A stretch of 64,000 nucleotides of DNA from Paenibacillus sp. JNUCC32 (GTDB lineage: Bacteria; Bacillota; Bacilli; Paenibacillales; Paenibacillaceae). The translations under genes were made by a program, and so were the position numbers. Below the pieces are notes generated by a model that made no database searches, was not told the DNA's origin, and saw only the letters and a list, made by a program, of their open reading frames with translations. Below are positions 1 to 8,020 of this stretch, piece by piece (the first letter of the stretch is position 1; each line of letters opens with the position of its first letter). The DNA is taken from positions 62,001 to 126,000 of the forward strand of contig NZ_CP062260.1 in NCBI RefSeq assembly GCF_014863545.1, written 5' to 3'.

Positions 1-193
1 AAATAGGGGAAGACTTTTGTTTAGGAAACCGCGCTTGCGTTAATATATAATTAAATAAATAGGTTGGCCGGCTTATGATTAGGAAATCATGCCAAAATTT
101 TAAATCAAGGTTTTTTTCATGAAGGAATTAGCCTGCCTGAAAGCGAATACAATATTGAAACGATAGAGAATCCACACAAGGAGGGTGAACGAT

Positions 194-601
194 ATGAGTT
201 TTTGCTGTGGGGCTAGTATGATGGGTACAAAGGGTACACTGAAGCATTATCGCACTCAAGTACATAATGTTCCCCTACTGTCTTGTCCGGTCTGCCATCG
301 CGTCGAGGTTCATCATCGGGTTGAGAATGAGTATGAGATATTGGCTGAATATGCCCATGGTGACGGTGCATCCCAGGTGGATTTTCAGGATTACGTGATG
401 GAAGATGAGGATGCCATTTTTGAGAATGTGGTCAATCGGGAGTCGGAGGATCCGCTCACGGTTGTTCAGAGTCAGATTGATATGTCGCTGGATCTCCTGG
501 TGGTTGCCAAATGGATGGAGGACGAGAAGTGGCAGGGCGAACTGAAAAGACGGCTTGCCGTGATGAGCCAGCGCAGGCTCCGACTCCAGAAGCAGCCTTA
601 A
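194..601 (+). CDS. Small zinc-ribbon-like protein, function unknown
   Basis: A 135-residue protein. Cysteines at the extreme N-terminus (FCCG) and a CPVC pair about 30 residues later suggest a single zinc-ribbon resembling the YgiT/YokU type; the rest is acidic and helical with an Arg-rich C-terminus. A GTG nine bases upstream is in frame, but AAGGAGGG at 178-185 overlaps it and lies 8 nt before the ATG at 194, so I use the ATG. It is a single-gene unit closed by a terminator. No catalytic motif is visible. The family assignment is by motif only and is weak; that it is a real gene is well supported by the ribosome site and terminator. Confidence 0.75.
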   Translation: MSFCCGASMMGTKGTLKHYRTQVHNVPLLSCPVCHRVEVHHRVENEYEILAEYAHGDGASQVDFQDYVMEDEDAIFENVVNRESEDPLTVVQSQIDMSLDLLVVAKWMEDEKWQGELKRRLAVMSQRRLRLQKQP

Positions 602-613
602 TTAGGGATTAAT

Positions 614-643
614 AAAGCCTCGTGAATGCCCGGGGCTTTTTTA
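614..643 (+). terminator. Intrinsic terminator
   Basis: GC-rich stem AAGCC(T)CG paired with CGGGGCTT, followed by a run of six T residues, directly after the zinc-ribbon gene. Confidence 0.8.
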
Positions 644-785
644 ATGTTTCAAATCAGACGGGTTTGGGTAATCATTTGCATTAGCTGTGCAATGACGGGT
701 GTCATATCAATTACATAAACCCCAATACATAAGTAATGACAATGGTATTTTTATGCAATTATCCATTTTTCGACAGGATTTCTGA

Positions 786-815
786 TTGACGTTTCTTTGT
801 TTCGATGACTATCAT
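786..815 (+). promoter_or_regulatory. Sigma-A-type promoter of the histidine kinase gene
   Basis: TTGACG at 786-791 and TATCAT at 810-815 with an 18-nt spacer. Transcription would begin near 822, which excludes the in-frame ATG at 805 as start and supports the TTG at 931. A TGTCGAA heptamer (Spo0A-box-like, minus strand, 769-775) lies just upstream of the -35. Confidence 0.55.
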
Positions 816-930
816 GGAAGGAAGCAGATTCGGGCTGCTTCTGATTCAGAGGCGGACAAGCTCATTTTTTTCGCATGTTTTTTGTCGGTTTGGTGAGTTC
901 AACTTTTCAAGAAAAGGGGGAGCCATCTTG

Positions 931-2052
931 TTGAGTCAAATCCGTGAATCTGAGCTGCAGGCAATTCGTTCATTTCATTCCAGTCAGCTTATTAGAAACA
1001 AGTATGAGAACATACTGGAGAATCTCGACAGCGGGATTATCCTCTTTGATAGTGATGGAGTGTTGGCATTTGTTAACGTGCAGATGGCAAAACTGTTAGG
1101 CGTATCCCGTAAATCGCTGACAGGCTGTACGCTGACCCAGCTATTGCGTCATCCCCAGCTCTCCAGATTCAAGAAGAAAAAAATACTTCGCATTTTTCGG
1201 GAAACGGTATTCCATCGCCGAAGATTCCATGAATTGGTTGATGAATTCGGCAGATCGTGGCTGATCACGATGACGTATGGGGACCAAATGGAAGGCGACT
1301 TCCTGATCAGCGTGAAGGATGTATCGGATTTCAAACGAATTGAGCAAACCGCTTATCAGAACGATAAACTGGCCATGCTGGGAAAAATCTCGGCTTCCAT
1401 TGCCCATGAAATCCGAAACCCGCTGACATCCATTCGAGGCTTTATCCAGCTGCTGCGTCCGCATCTCGTAAGTTTGGGAAAGGACGAGTATGCCAGAATC
1501 ATACTAACGGAGATCGATCGCGCAAACGATATTATATACGAATTTCTCAATTCCTCCAAACCCTCGGCTCCAGAGACCAAGATTGTATCCGTATCCTCAT
1601 TATTGAAGGAAGTTGTTCTATTAACAGAGAGCGAAGCCTTGATGAAGGGATGCCAGATCAATCTGCATACCGATAAGACCCCACCTGCGTTTATTTCCGT
1701 TGATGTCAAGCAGATCAAACAGGTGATTCTGAATATTATTAAAAATGCCCTCGACGCCATAAATGAGCATCATGACGAGAACATTACCGGGATGATTGAT
1801 ATTTCAGCCCGTGACACGGGGAAACATATTAACATTTGCATTTCGGATAACGGGGGCGGCATGGATCAGAATACGCTGAACCACCTATTTAATCCCTTTT
1901 TTACAACGAAAGAGAGCGGGACGGGACTTGGTTTGTCCGTGAGCTACAGCATCATCCGAAACCATGGCGGCACCATTGCCGTGGATAGCCAGATTGGGGC
2001 CGGGACCGAGTTTGTGATCACGTTTCCCAAGCTGGACGTGTCGGAAGTCTAA
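931..2052 (+). CDS. Soluble PAS-domain sensor histidine kinase (sporulation-kinase-like)
   Basis: A 373-residue kinase with no membrane segment: a PAS domain (about residues 25-135), a HisKA dimerisation domain with phosphoacceptor His159 in AHEIRNPLTSIRGF, and a HATPase domain with N-box (IKNALDAI), G1 box (DNGGGM) and G2 box (GTGLGLSV). The open frame extends upstream to ATG 805, but GGGGGAG at 916-922 sits 8 nt before the TTG at 931 and the best promoter lies at 786-815, so the TTG is preferred. No response regulator is adjacent. Orphan, soluble PAS kinases of this layout in spore formers often feed the Spo0A phosphorelay; that role here is inference. Confidence 0.85.
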   Translation: MSQIRESELQAIRSFHSSQLIRNKYENILENLDSGIILFDSDGVLAFVNVQMAKLLGVSRKSLTGCTLTQLLRHPQLSRFKKKKILRIFRETVFHRRRFHELVDEFGRSWLITMTYGDQMEGDFLISVKDVSDFKRIEQTAYQNDKLAMLGKISASIAHEIRNPLTSIRGFIQLLRPHLVSLGKDEYARIILTEIDRANDIIYEFLNSSKPSAPETKIVSVSSLLKEVVLLTESEALMKGCQINLHTDKTPPAFISVDVKQIKQVILNIIKNALDAINEHHDENITGMIDISARDTGKHINICISDNGGGMDQNTLNHLFNPFFTTKESGTGLGLSVSYSIIRNHGGTIAVDSQIGAGTEFVITFPKLDVSEV

Positions 2053-2083
2053 GAGGATATGCAACCGATTTGAATACAAGAGC

Positions 2084-2115
2084 AGCTGTTCCAATGGAAT
2101 GGCTTTTTCTTTTTT
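2084..2115 (+). terminator. Intrinsic terminator between kinase and pepA
   Basis: Nine-base-pair stem (AGCTGTTCC with GGAATGGCT, two G-U pairs), loop AAT, then a T-rich tail ending just before the pepA ribosome site AGGAGGAG. Confidence 0.7.
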
Positions 2116-2130
2116 AGGAGGAGAAGAGAC

Positions 2131-3648
2131 ATGAAATGGACATTTGAAAGCAATTTAACAGCCGGGCAAGTACAAGCGGATGCCATCATCGTTCCCGTTA
2201 CTAAAAAACAAGCGAAGGAGGGCGGCATTTCCGCGGCCTGGGACCCGTTATTAAAGCAGTTAGCGGAGAACCGGCTGTTCGACGGCACCGCCAACCGGTC
2301 ATTCGTATGGCCGGAGAGCATTTCGAGCGGATCGCGCCTGTTAATGTGGGTAGGCCGTCCCGAAGGTATCCTGACATCCGAGCAGCTGCGTTTGGTTGCA
2401 GCTCAAGCGGCGAAGGCGGCCGTAAAATCGGGAATACGCAGCGCGGCCATTCAAATTCCGCATACGATGGTCAGCTTCACCGCCGAACAGACGCCCCGCG
2501 ACGCGGCTCAAGCTTTAACCGAAGGTTTTATCCTGGGAAGCTACCGGAAACCGCATTATAAACGAGATGCTTCCGAACATACGGATTTAGAAGAAATCCT
2601 CTATTATATAGAAGGAAATGCGGAAGCGGAATTTGAAGCCGCGTGGAAGGAAGGCATGTCGCTGGGCCAAGCGATTGGAGAAGCAACCTGCCTGGCACGA
2701 GATTTGACGAACCTTCCCGGCAATAAACTGTTACCGGAAGACTTGGCCCAGAAGGCGCTTCAGCTGGCGAAGCGGTACGGCTTCGAAGCACAGGTCCTGG
2801 ATGAGGAAGCCATGGTCGAGAAAGGAATGGGCGGTCTCTTGGCCGTAGGGAAAGGTAGCATACATCCGCCGCGCATGATTACGATCCGTTATCAGGGACG
2901 GGAGACATGGGACGATGTGATCGGCCTGGTCGGCAAGGGAATCACGTTTGATACCGGCGGCGTTTCGCTGAAGAGGGCAGCCGGGATGGAGGATATGATC
3001 AGCGATATGGGCGGGGCGGCTACAGTGCTGGGCGTTATGGAGGCTCTCGGGCGTATTCGCCCCAAGGCGAATGTCGTGATGGTGATCCCGTCTGCGGAGA
3101 ACGTGATGAGCGGCGGCGCCTTTAAACCAGGCGATATCGTGACGACGATGAGCGGCCGTACCGTCGAAGTGCTGAACACGGATGCCGAGGGCCGCATCGT
3201 GCTCGCGGATGGATTAACCCATGCCAAACAGCTCGGCGCTTCGCGCCTGATTGATGTGGCCACGTTGACCGGGGCCGTCGTTTCGGCGCTTGGGGATATC
3301 GCCACCGGGGCCGTAACCAATGACGAAACCTTTTTGCAGGAGCTTATCGCTTCTTCCCGTAGGGCCGGCGAAAAAATATGGCCGCTCCCATCCTATCCGG
3401 AGTTTTGGGATAAATTGAAGAGCGAGGTGGCGGATTTGCGAAATCAAACCGGGCGAGAAGGCGGGACGATCACGGGCGGTCTTTTTGTGGGCACGTTTGC
3501 TGACGGGCTGCCTTGGGTTCATTTCGACATTGCAGGTACGGCTTACTTGTCCAAGGAGCGGGGCGTGGATCCCAGAGGGGCAACCGGCGTGCTCGTCCGA
3601 ACCATCAGCGACTGGATACTCCGAGAGGCCGAGGCCGTCAAGGATTGA
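2131..3648 (+). CDS. pepA: Leucyl aminopeptidase, M17 family
   Basis: A 505-residue cytosolic di-zinc aminopeptidase that removes N-terminal residues from peptides. The N-terminal macro-like domain (about 1-170) precedes the M17 catalytic domain, which shows the metal-binding segment GKGITFDTGG (from residue 268) and the family signature NTDAEGRIVL (from residue 349). Length matches the family (about 500). The start follows TAGGAGGAG with 8 nt spacing. It is preceded by a terminator and followed about 80 nt later by the aldolase-like gene, with no terminator between, so the two may be cotranscribed. Confidence 0.95.
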   Translation: MKWTFESNLTAGQVQADAIIVPVTKKQAKEGGISAAWDPLLKQLAENRLFDGTANRSFVWPESISSGSRLLMWVGRPEGILTSEQLRLVAAQAAKAAVKSGIRSAAIQIPHTMVSFTAEQTPRDAAQALTEGFILGSYRKPHYKRDASEHTDLEEILYYIEGNAEAEFEAAWKEGMSLGQAIGEATCLARDLTNLPGNKLLPEDLAQKALQLAKRYGFEAQVLDEEAMVEKGMGGLLAVGKGSIHPPRMITIRYQGRETWDDVIGLVGKGITFDTGGVSLKRAAGMEDMISDMGGAATVLGVMEALGRIRPKANVVMVIPSAENVMSGGAFKPGDIVTTMSGRTVEVLNTDAEGRIVLADGLTHAKQLGASRLIDVATLTGAVVSALGDIATGAVTNDETFLQELIASSRRAGEKIWPLPSYPEFWDKLKSEVADLRNQTGREGGTITGGLFVGTFADGLPWVHFDIAGTAYLSKERGVDPRGATGVLVRTISDWILREAEAVKD

Positions 3649-3726
3649 TGCACATGTTATGCTTTACTTTTCAACCGGCATTCAAGTATGATGAAGAGAA
3701 AATTGCCGAGAGGAGTTTAGCTTAGA

Positions 3727-4692
3727 ATGATTAAGAGTAGTCAGACAAAGATTGTAGACTGTACCATTCGCGATGGCGGACTGGTGAACAACTGGGATTT
3801 TAGCGTAGAATTCGTGCAAAATTTATATGCAGGCCTGAATGAGGCTGGCGTGGACTATATGGAAATCGGTTATAAAAATTCGCCTAAGCTGCTAAAAGGC
3901 GCTGATCAAGCCGGCCCTTGGCGTTTTTTGGATGATGAATTCCTTCGAGAAGTTATTCCCCATAAAGGTAAAACCAAACTGTCCGCACTGGTCGATATCG
4001 GCCGGGTGGATGAGGATGATATTTTGCCGCGCGAGGAGAGCCTGCTGGATCTCATCCGGGTTGCATGTTACATCAAAGACGTGGATAAGGCGCTTGCGCT
4101 GGTTCAGACCTTCCATGATCGCGGTTACGAGACGACGCTGAACATTATGGCCCTCTCCAACGTGATGGAGAATGAGCTGCTGGAAGCCTTTGAGATGATC
4201 AGGGAGAGCGTCGTGGATGTGGTGTACATCGTCGATTCTTACGGAAGCCTGGATCATAAAGACATGGAATACCTGGTAAATAAGTTCAAGACGCATCTGC
4301 CGAACAAACGTCTTGGCGTTCATACCCATAACAATATGCAGCTGGCGTTCTCCAACACGCTGGTAGCCGCCGACCTCGGCGTTGAGCTTCTGGATGCGTC
4401 CGTGTACGGCATGGGCCGCGCGGCCGGCAACTGTCCGACCGAGCTTTTGGTTACCCACTTGAAAGGCACGAAGTACGAGCTGCGCCCGGTACTGGACATT
4501 ATTGAGCGCTTCATGATCCCTCTTCGCGAAAAAGAGGAGTGGGGTTACATCATGCCCTACATGATTACAGGCACCCTGGACGAACATCCGCGCTCCGCAA
4601 TGGCACTTCGCGCTTCGGACGATAAAGACAAAATAGTGGATTTTTACGATAAATTGACGACGCCGGAAGTGACGTTCGACAAAAAGAAGTAA
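3727..4692 (+). CDS. DRE-TIM metallolyase / HMGL-like aldolase domain protein
   Basis: A 321-residue TIM-barrel protein of the HMG-CoA lyase/4-hydroxy-2-oxovalerate aldolase superfamily. The N-terminal metal-binding motif reads VDCTIRDGG (about residues 11-19), matching the superfamily DRE-type motif in modified form, and HTHNN (about 199-203) supplies the divalent-metal histidines. The barrel continues to AAGNCPTE. The substrate cannot be read from sequence; the C-terminal communication domain of isopropylmalate synthases is absent. Ribosome site GAGAGGAG about 10 nt upstream. It may be cotranscribed with pepA and ends at a strong terminator. Confidence 0.75.
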   Translation: MIKSSQTKIVDCTIRDGGLVNNWDFSVEFVQNLYAGLNEAGVDYMEIGYKNSPKLLKGADQAGPWRFLDDEFLREVIPHKGKTKLSALVDIGRVDEDDILPREESLLDLIRVACYIKDVDKALALVQTFHDRGYETTLNIMALSNVMENELLEAFEMIRESVVDVVYIVDSYGSLDHKDMEYLVNKFKTHLPNKRLGVHTHNNMQLAFSNTLVAADLGVELLDASVYGMGRAAGNCPTELLVTHLKGTKYELRPVLDIIERFMIPLREKEEWGYIMPYMITGTLDEHPRSAMALRASDDKDKIVDFYDKLTTPEVTFDKKK

Positions 4693-4732
4693 GGATGGCT
4701 AGGGCGTCCTTGCATCTTATATCAGTGTATGA

Positions 4733-4776
4733 AAGAGCAGCATCTTTCCCCATTCGGAAGGGTGCTGCTTGCTTTC
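4733..4776 (+). terminator. Intrinsic terminator
   Basis: Stem AGAGCAGCA...TTCC with GGAA...TGCTGCTT and a TTT tail, after the aldolase-like gene. Confidence 0.8.
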
Positions 4777-4810
4777 TAGTGCCTATGATACATTTTCCAT
4801 AAAATACATG

Positions 4811-4839
4811 TTGAAATTGCGTGTCACGCATGGTATATT
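4811..4839 (+). promoter_or_regulatory. Sigma-A promoter of the tRNA pair
   Basis: TTGAAA at 4811-4816 and TATATT at 4834-4839, 17-nt spacer, 35 nt before the first tRNA. Confidence 0.7.
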
Positions 4840-4873
4840 TATTTTTGTCTTCAAAAGACAATATGTTGATTAT

Positions 4874-4947
4874 CGGGACGTAGCTCAGCTTGGTAGAGCA
4901 CCTGGTTTGGGACCAGGGGGTCGCATGTTCAAATCGTGTCGTCCCGA
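4874..4947 (+). tRNA. tRNA-Pro (anticodon TGG)
   Basis: A 74-nt cloverleaf with acceptor arms CGGGACG/CGTCCCG, D-arm GCTC...GAGC, anticodon stem CCTGG/CCAGG around loop TTTGGGA (anticodon TGG), T-loop TTCAAAT and discriminator A. CCA is not encoded. Confidence 0.95.
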
Positions 4948-5025
4948 TTCGCTTATGATTTAGGACCTCGCAAATAGTAATCGGCATATGCTCCAAAGCA
5001 TAGCGTCACTTTTGTAGGTGGATAT

Positions 5026-5096
5026 GCGGGTGTAGTTCAATGGTAGAACTCCAGCCTTCCAAGCTGGTAGCGTGGGTTCGATTCCCATCACCCGCT
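5026..5096 (+). tRNA. tRNA-Gly (anticodon TCC)
   Basis: A 71-nt cloverleaf with acceptor arms GCGGGTG/CACCCGC, anticodon stem CCAGC/GCTGG around loop CTTCCAA (anticodon TCC), T-loop TTCGATT and discriminator T. CCA is not encoded. It lies 78 nt after tRNA-Pro, in the same transcript. Confidence 0.95.
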
Positions 5097-5107
5097 TATA
5101 GTTAGAC

Positions 5108-5137
5108 GAAAACCCTTGGTACCAAGGGTTTTTTTGT
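5108..5137 (+). terminator. Intrinsic terminator of the tRNA operon
   Basis: AAACCCTTGG paired with CCAAGGGTTT and a run of seven T residues. Confidence 0.9.
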
Positions 5138-5257
5138 TGCTTCATTGCATAACTGGCTGCAGAAGCTGCTTGTTATCTTAGACGGGGCAAAGTAGTAAAT
5201 CCTGGAGATATCAAGGATCTCTGGCTGTTATAGGATGCAGGCTCCGCAGATAGTCCT

Positions 5258-5285
5258 TTTACATTTTAGAAATATCTGTTATAAT
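5258..5285 (+). promoter_or_regulatory. Sigma-A promoter of the ABC-F gene
   Basis: TTTACA at 5258-5263 and a perfect TATAAT at 5280-5285, 16-nt spacer. It predicts a start near 5292 and so a 5' leader of about 400 nt. Confidence 0.7.
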
Positions 5286-5291
5286 GGCCAT

Positions 5292-5700
5292 AATTTCATT
5301 CCAAGAATGCGAGGTAACCTAGTCCAATGAAGTAAGACACCCTTTTCTCTAAAACAACTGCATGTAGTTTTGCAGGCGTTTCTCTACGGCGGTAGAGGGA
5401 GAGATTTGGCGTGTCTGAACAATGTGACTGGGGTGCCTCTTTTTGTTATGTCTGAAACGGTACTCTGAACCAATACCAATCACATATACGGAACGGATAG
5501 CTGCTTTTGTTGACGGGCGAAGGTAAGGACCTTTCATCTCAATACCCGTCAGGGCTGGCCTGGAATGAACAGCCGAAGAATTGAGCAGTGGCGCGCATTC
5601 GTCCCGTTATTCAGATCCAAGCAAATCCTCTCTCATAACAACCGCCGCAGGCCATCGCCTGCGGTTTTTGATGTTTTTCACAGAGAGAGGATGAGGCGAT
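5292..5700 (+). promoter_or_regulatory. Long structured leader of the ABC-F gene (attenuator-like)
   Basis: No long reading frame with a ribosome site fills this leader. Structures that can be read directly are: AGACAC (5335-5340) with GTGTCT (5411-5416), enclosing hairpins CTGCA/TGCAG (5358-5375) and CTCTAC/GTAGAG (5382-5397); TGACGGG (5511-5517) with CCCGTCA (5545-5551); GGCTG (5553-5557) with CAGCC (5570-5574); an intrinsic terminator (5645-5669); and ATCCTCTCTC (5625-5634) with GAGAGAGGAT (5683-5692), which would bury the Shine-Dalgarno. GGCCTG at 5557-5562 is complementary to CAGGCC at 5648-5653 in the terminator arm, a possible antiterminator. A two-codon frame ATG-AAG-TAA occurs at 5327-5335. 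Regulation by attenuation, as known for vmlR of Bacillus subtilis, is inferred. Confidence 0.6.
5645..5669 (+). terminator. Leader terminator upstream of the ABC-F start codon
   Basis: Perfect 8-bp stem CCGCAGGC/GCCTGCGG with loop CATC, followed by TTTTT and a second T run. It stands 32 nt before the ATG, so the gene can be expressed only by readthrough or antitermination. Confidence 0.8.
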
Positions 5701-7569
5701 ATGACAATGATTCTAAAAGCGAAGGATATAAGCATGGAACTTCAAGGAAAGCCGCTGTTTGAAGGCATTCAGCTGGAAGTGGCCGAAGGAGAGCGAATCG
5801 CGCTGTATGGGCGTAACGGTACCGGCAAAACAACGCTCCTCTCCATCCTGGCCGGTGAGCTTGAGCCGACCTCCGGCGTTGTGGAGGCGATCCTTCCAAG
5901 AGAGCGCTGGGGTTGGTTGAGACAGCAGGATGAACCGGAGGAAGGCGATATGAGTGCGATCGATACGGTGCGCAGCCGCAGTCATCCAACGTTATGGGAG
6001 CTGAAGCTTCGGCTTGCGGGAGTCGAGCAGCGAATGAACGGCGGCAGCGCTGCGGAAATGGAGCAGCTGCTTGAGTTATATGGCAATCTGCTGGAGCGTT
6101 ATGAATCCCGGAACGGTTTCCAGTGGGAGACCGAGGTGGAGAAAGCGATGACGATGCTGGGCATCGGGCCGGAGGTGTGGCCGGTGTCCTATCGCGAGCT
6201 GAGCGGAGGCCAGAAGACGAAGGTGATGCTGTCTGCGCTCCTGGTGTCGGCCCCGAAATTTCTGCTGCTTGACGAGCCGACGAACCATCTGGACAGTGAA
6301 AGCCTGGTCTGGCTGGAGCAGTGGCTGGTGTCGACCTATAAAGGAACGGTGCTGTTTGTATCTCATGATCGGGAATTCATTGATCGGGTGGCGACCGCCG
6401 TCTGTGAGCTGACGTCGGAGGAACTCCGGCGTTACCGGGGAGGATACACGGATTACCGGCGCGAAAAGGAACGCGAGCTGCGCGAGCAGGAGACGCTTTA
6501 TCGCAAGCAGGAGCTGGCCCGCAAGGCGCTTGAGGAGTCGATCCGAAGATACGAGGAATGGTTCCATAAAGCGCATAACGCGGCCGGGGACGTGAATGAA
6601 GTCAAGATCACCGCCAGTTTCTACAAGGCCAAAGCGAAGAAGAACATCTCCAGATACCATGCCAAGGAAAAAGCGCTGGAACGGCTGGAAGCCGAGCGGG
6701 TGGATAAGCCGCGCAGCGGGCCCAAGCTGAACATGGAGCTGGAAGGGGAGGCATTCGGCGGCCGAACCCTGGTCCAAGTGAAGGACATCTGTTTTGGATA
6801 CGGAGATCAACAGCTTTTTAATAAGCTCACCTTCTATTTGAACCGCGGCGACCGGCTGGCCGTAAGAGGCCCCAACGGAAGCGGAAAAACGACGCTGCTC
6901 AAGCTGCTGCTGGGGGAGATCGTTCCGCAGGAGGGCCGGATTACCCGGAATCCTTCCGTCAAGATCGGCTATTTTTCGCAGGAGCTTGAGGGGCTTGAAC
7001 CGGAAACCACGCTGCTGGACAGCCTTCTTGTCATTCCCGGCATGACGGAGAGCCGTGCGCGTACCCTGCTGGGCTCGTTTCTCTTCAGGAGAGACGACGT
7101 GTTTAAGAAGATGGGACAGCTCAGCATGGGGGAGAAGTGCAGAACGGCTTTTCTCAAGCTGTATTTCAGCGGGGCGCATCTCCTTGTACTGGATGAACCC
7201 TCGAATTACCTGGACGTGGACACCCGAGAGGTGATTGAACAGGTGCTCGTAAGCTTTCCGGGCGCAATCGCGCTTGTATCGCATGACCGGTATCTGGTGC
7301 GCAAAATCGCGAACCGGCTGCTTACGCTGAAGCCCGGGGAAGCTCCCGCATGGTTCGAGGGAAGCGTTGGCGAGGAGGAGGAACAGGCTGCGCGAACCGG
7401 GGTGATCAAGGGAGATACCGAGAAGGACAATCGCCGAATGGCGCTCGAGTACCGGATTCAGGAATTGCTGGGGTTATCCGCTGATGGACTTGAGGCCGGG
7501 GACGAGGCGAGCTGGCTCGCCGAAATTAGGGAGCTGCGGGCCGAGCTTGCCGGGCTTTTGTCGGATTGA
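5701..7569 (+). CDS. ABC-F family ATPase (ribosome-protection type)
   Basis: A 622-residue protein with two ABC domains and no membrane segment. Domain 1 has Walker A GRNGTGKT (37-44), signature LSGGQ (167-171) and Walker B ending DEPTNHLD (from 191). A charged helical linker (about 240-330) follows, as in ABC-F proteins that reach into the ribosomal E site. Domain 2 has Walker A GPNGSGKT (390-397), a divergent signature LSMGE (474-478) and DEPSNYLD (from 498); a short C-terminal extension follows. Such proteins either assist translation or dislodge ribosome-targeting antibiotics. The long attenuator-like leader favours the antibiotic-resistance class (VmlR/Lsa/Vga-like), but the drug cannot be named. 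ATG 5707 is an alternative start. Confidence 0.85.
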   Translation: MTMILKAKDISMELQGKPLFEGIQLEVAEGERIALYGRNGTGKTTLLSILAGELEPTSGVVEAILPRERWGWLRQQDEPEEGDMSAIDTVRSRSHPTLWELKLRLAGVEQRMNGGSAAEMEQLLELYGNLLERYESRNGFQWETEVEKAMTMLGIGPEVWPVSYRELSGGQKTKVMLSALLVSAPKFLLLDEPTNHLDSESLVWLEQWLVSTYKGTVLFVSHDREFIDRVATAVCELTSEELRRYRGGYTDYRREKERELREQETLYRKQELARKALEESIRRYEEWFHKAHNAAGDVNEVKITASFYKAKAKKNISRYHAKEKALERLEAERVDKPRSGPKLNMELEGEAFGGRTLVQVKDICFGYGDQQLFNKLTFYLNRGDRLAVRGPNGSGKTTLLKLLLGEIVPQEGRITRNPSVKIGYFSQELEGLEPETTLLDSLLVIPGMTESRARTLLGSFLFRRDDVFKKMGQLSMGEKCRTAFLKLYFSGAHLLVLDEPSNYLDVDTREVIEQVLVSFPGAIALVSHDRYLVRKIANRLLTLKPGEAPAWFEGSVGEEEEQAARTGVIKGDTEKDNRRMALEYRIQELLGLSADGLEAGDEASWLAEIRELRAELAGLLSD

Positions 7570-7624
7570 GCCCAAGGATCCCGATTAAAATCGGTCCGAT
7601 GAGGTTAAAATGGGGAAATGAAAC

Positions 7625-7653
7625 TTGCCATATGCCGAAAGGTTGCATATAAT
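7625..7653 (+). promoter_or_regulatory. Sigma-A promoter of pheST
   Basis: TTGCCA at 7625-7630 and TATAAT at 7648-7653 with a 17-nt spacer, just upstream of the T-box leader. Confidence 0.75.
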
Positions 7654-7684
7654 AAACCCTATATATTTGCATAAGTTCTAAATG

Positions 7685-7976
7685 CATGGATGGAGAAAAG
7701 TAGCCAGTGCCTCTTTACAGGGAAGGGATGCCGTGGATTGAGAGTGTCCCTCAAAGAATCAGGCTGGTGAAGTTCGCTCCGGAGCAGTTCCCTGAACACG
7801 GCAGCCCGCCGGTTGAGTAGGGGATAACGGGTCCGATTCGTTACGTCGGTCAAGTGAGCATGATGAGGCATACTCGTGCCCAAGGCTTTTACCGTCTTGG
7901 TTAGGGTATGATGCATGTTAACAAGGGTGGTACCACGGTCTCTTCGTCCCTTTTCGGGAGGAGAGGCCTTTTTTGT
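7685..7976 (+). promoter_or_regulatory. T-box leader (tRNA-Phe sensing) of pheST
   Basis: The conserved T-box AGGGTGGTACCACG lies at 7924-7937 and is followed by a terminator hairpin (about 7937-7976, stem GGTCTCT...TCCC with GGGA...AGAGGCC and TTTTTT). Stem I starts near GAGAAAAGTA (7693 onward); TTC at 7773-7775, followed by G, is the likely Phe specifier codon. Uncharged tRNA-Phe would stabilise the antiterminator and switch on pheST. Confidence 0.93.
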
Positions 7977-8020
7977 TTTCAGAACAATGATGGAGTTTAC
8001 AAAGGGGTGTGCGAATAGCC

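Noticed and set aside
805..930. N-terminal extension of the PAS kinase from ATG 805
   Set aside because: No ribosome site; the best promoter predicts a transcript starting after this ATG; TTG 931 has GGGGGAG at 8 nt.
5565..5762. 65-codon frame through the ABC-F leader terminator
   Set aside because: It runs through the terminator and into the ABC-F gene in another frame with no clear ribosome site.
6076..7284. 402-residue minus-strand frame opposite the ABC-F gene
   Set aside because: Antisense shadow; no ribosome site and no recognisable domain.
7570..7615. CCGAT/ATCGG hairpin after the ABC-F gene as terminator
   Set aside because: Only five base pairs and no T tract.
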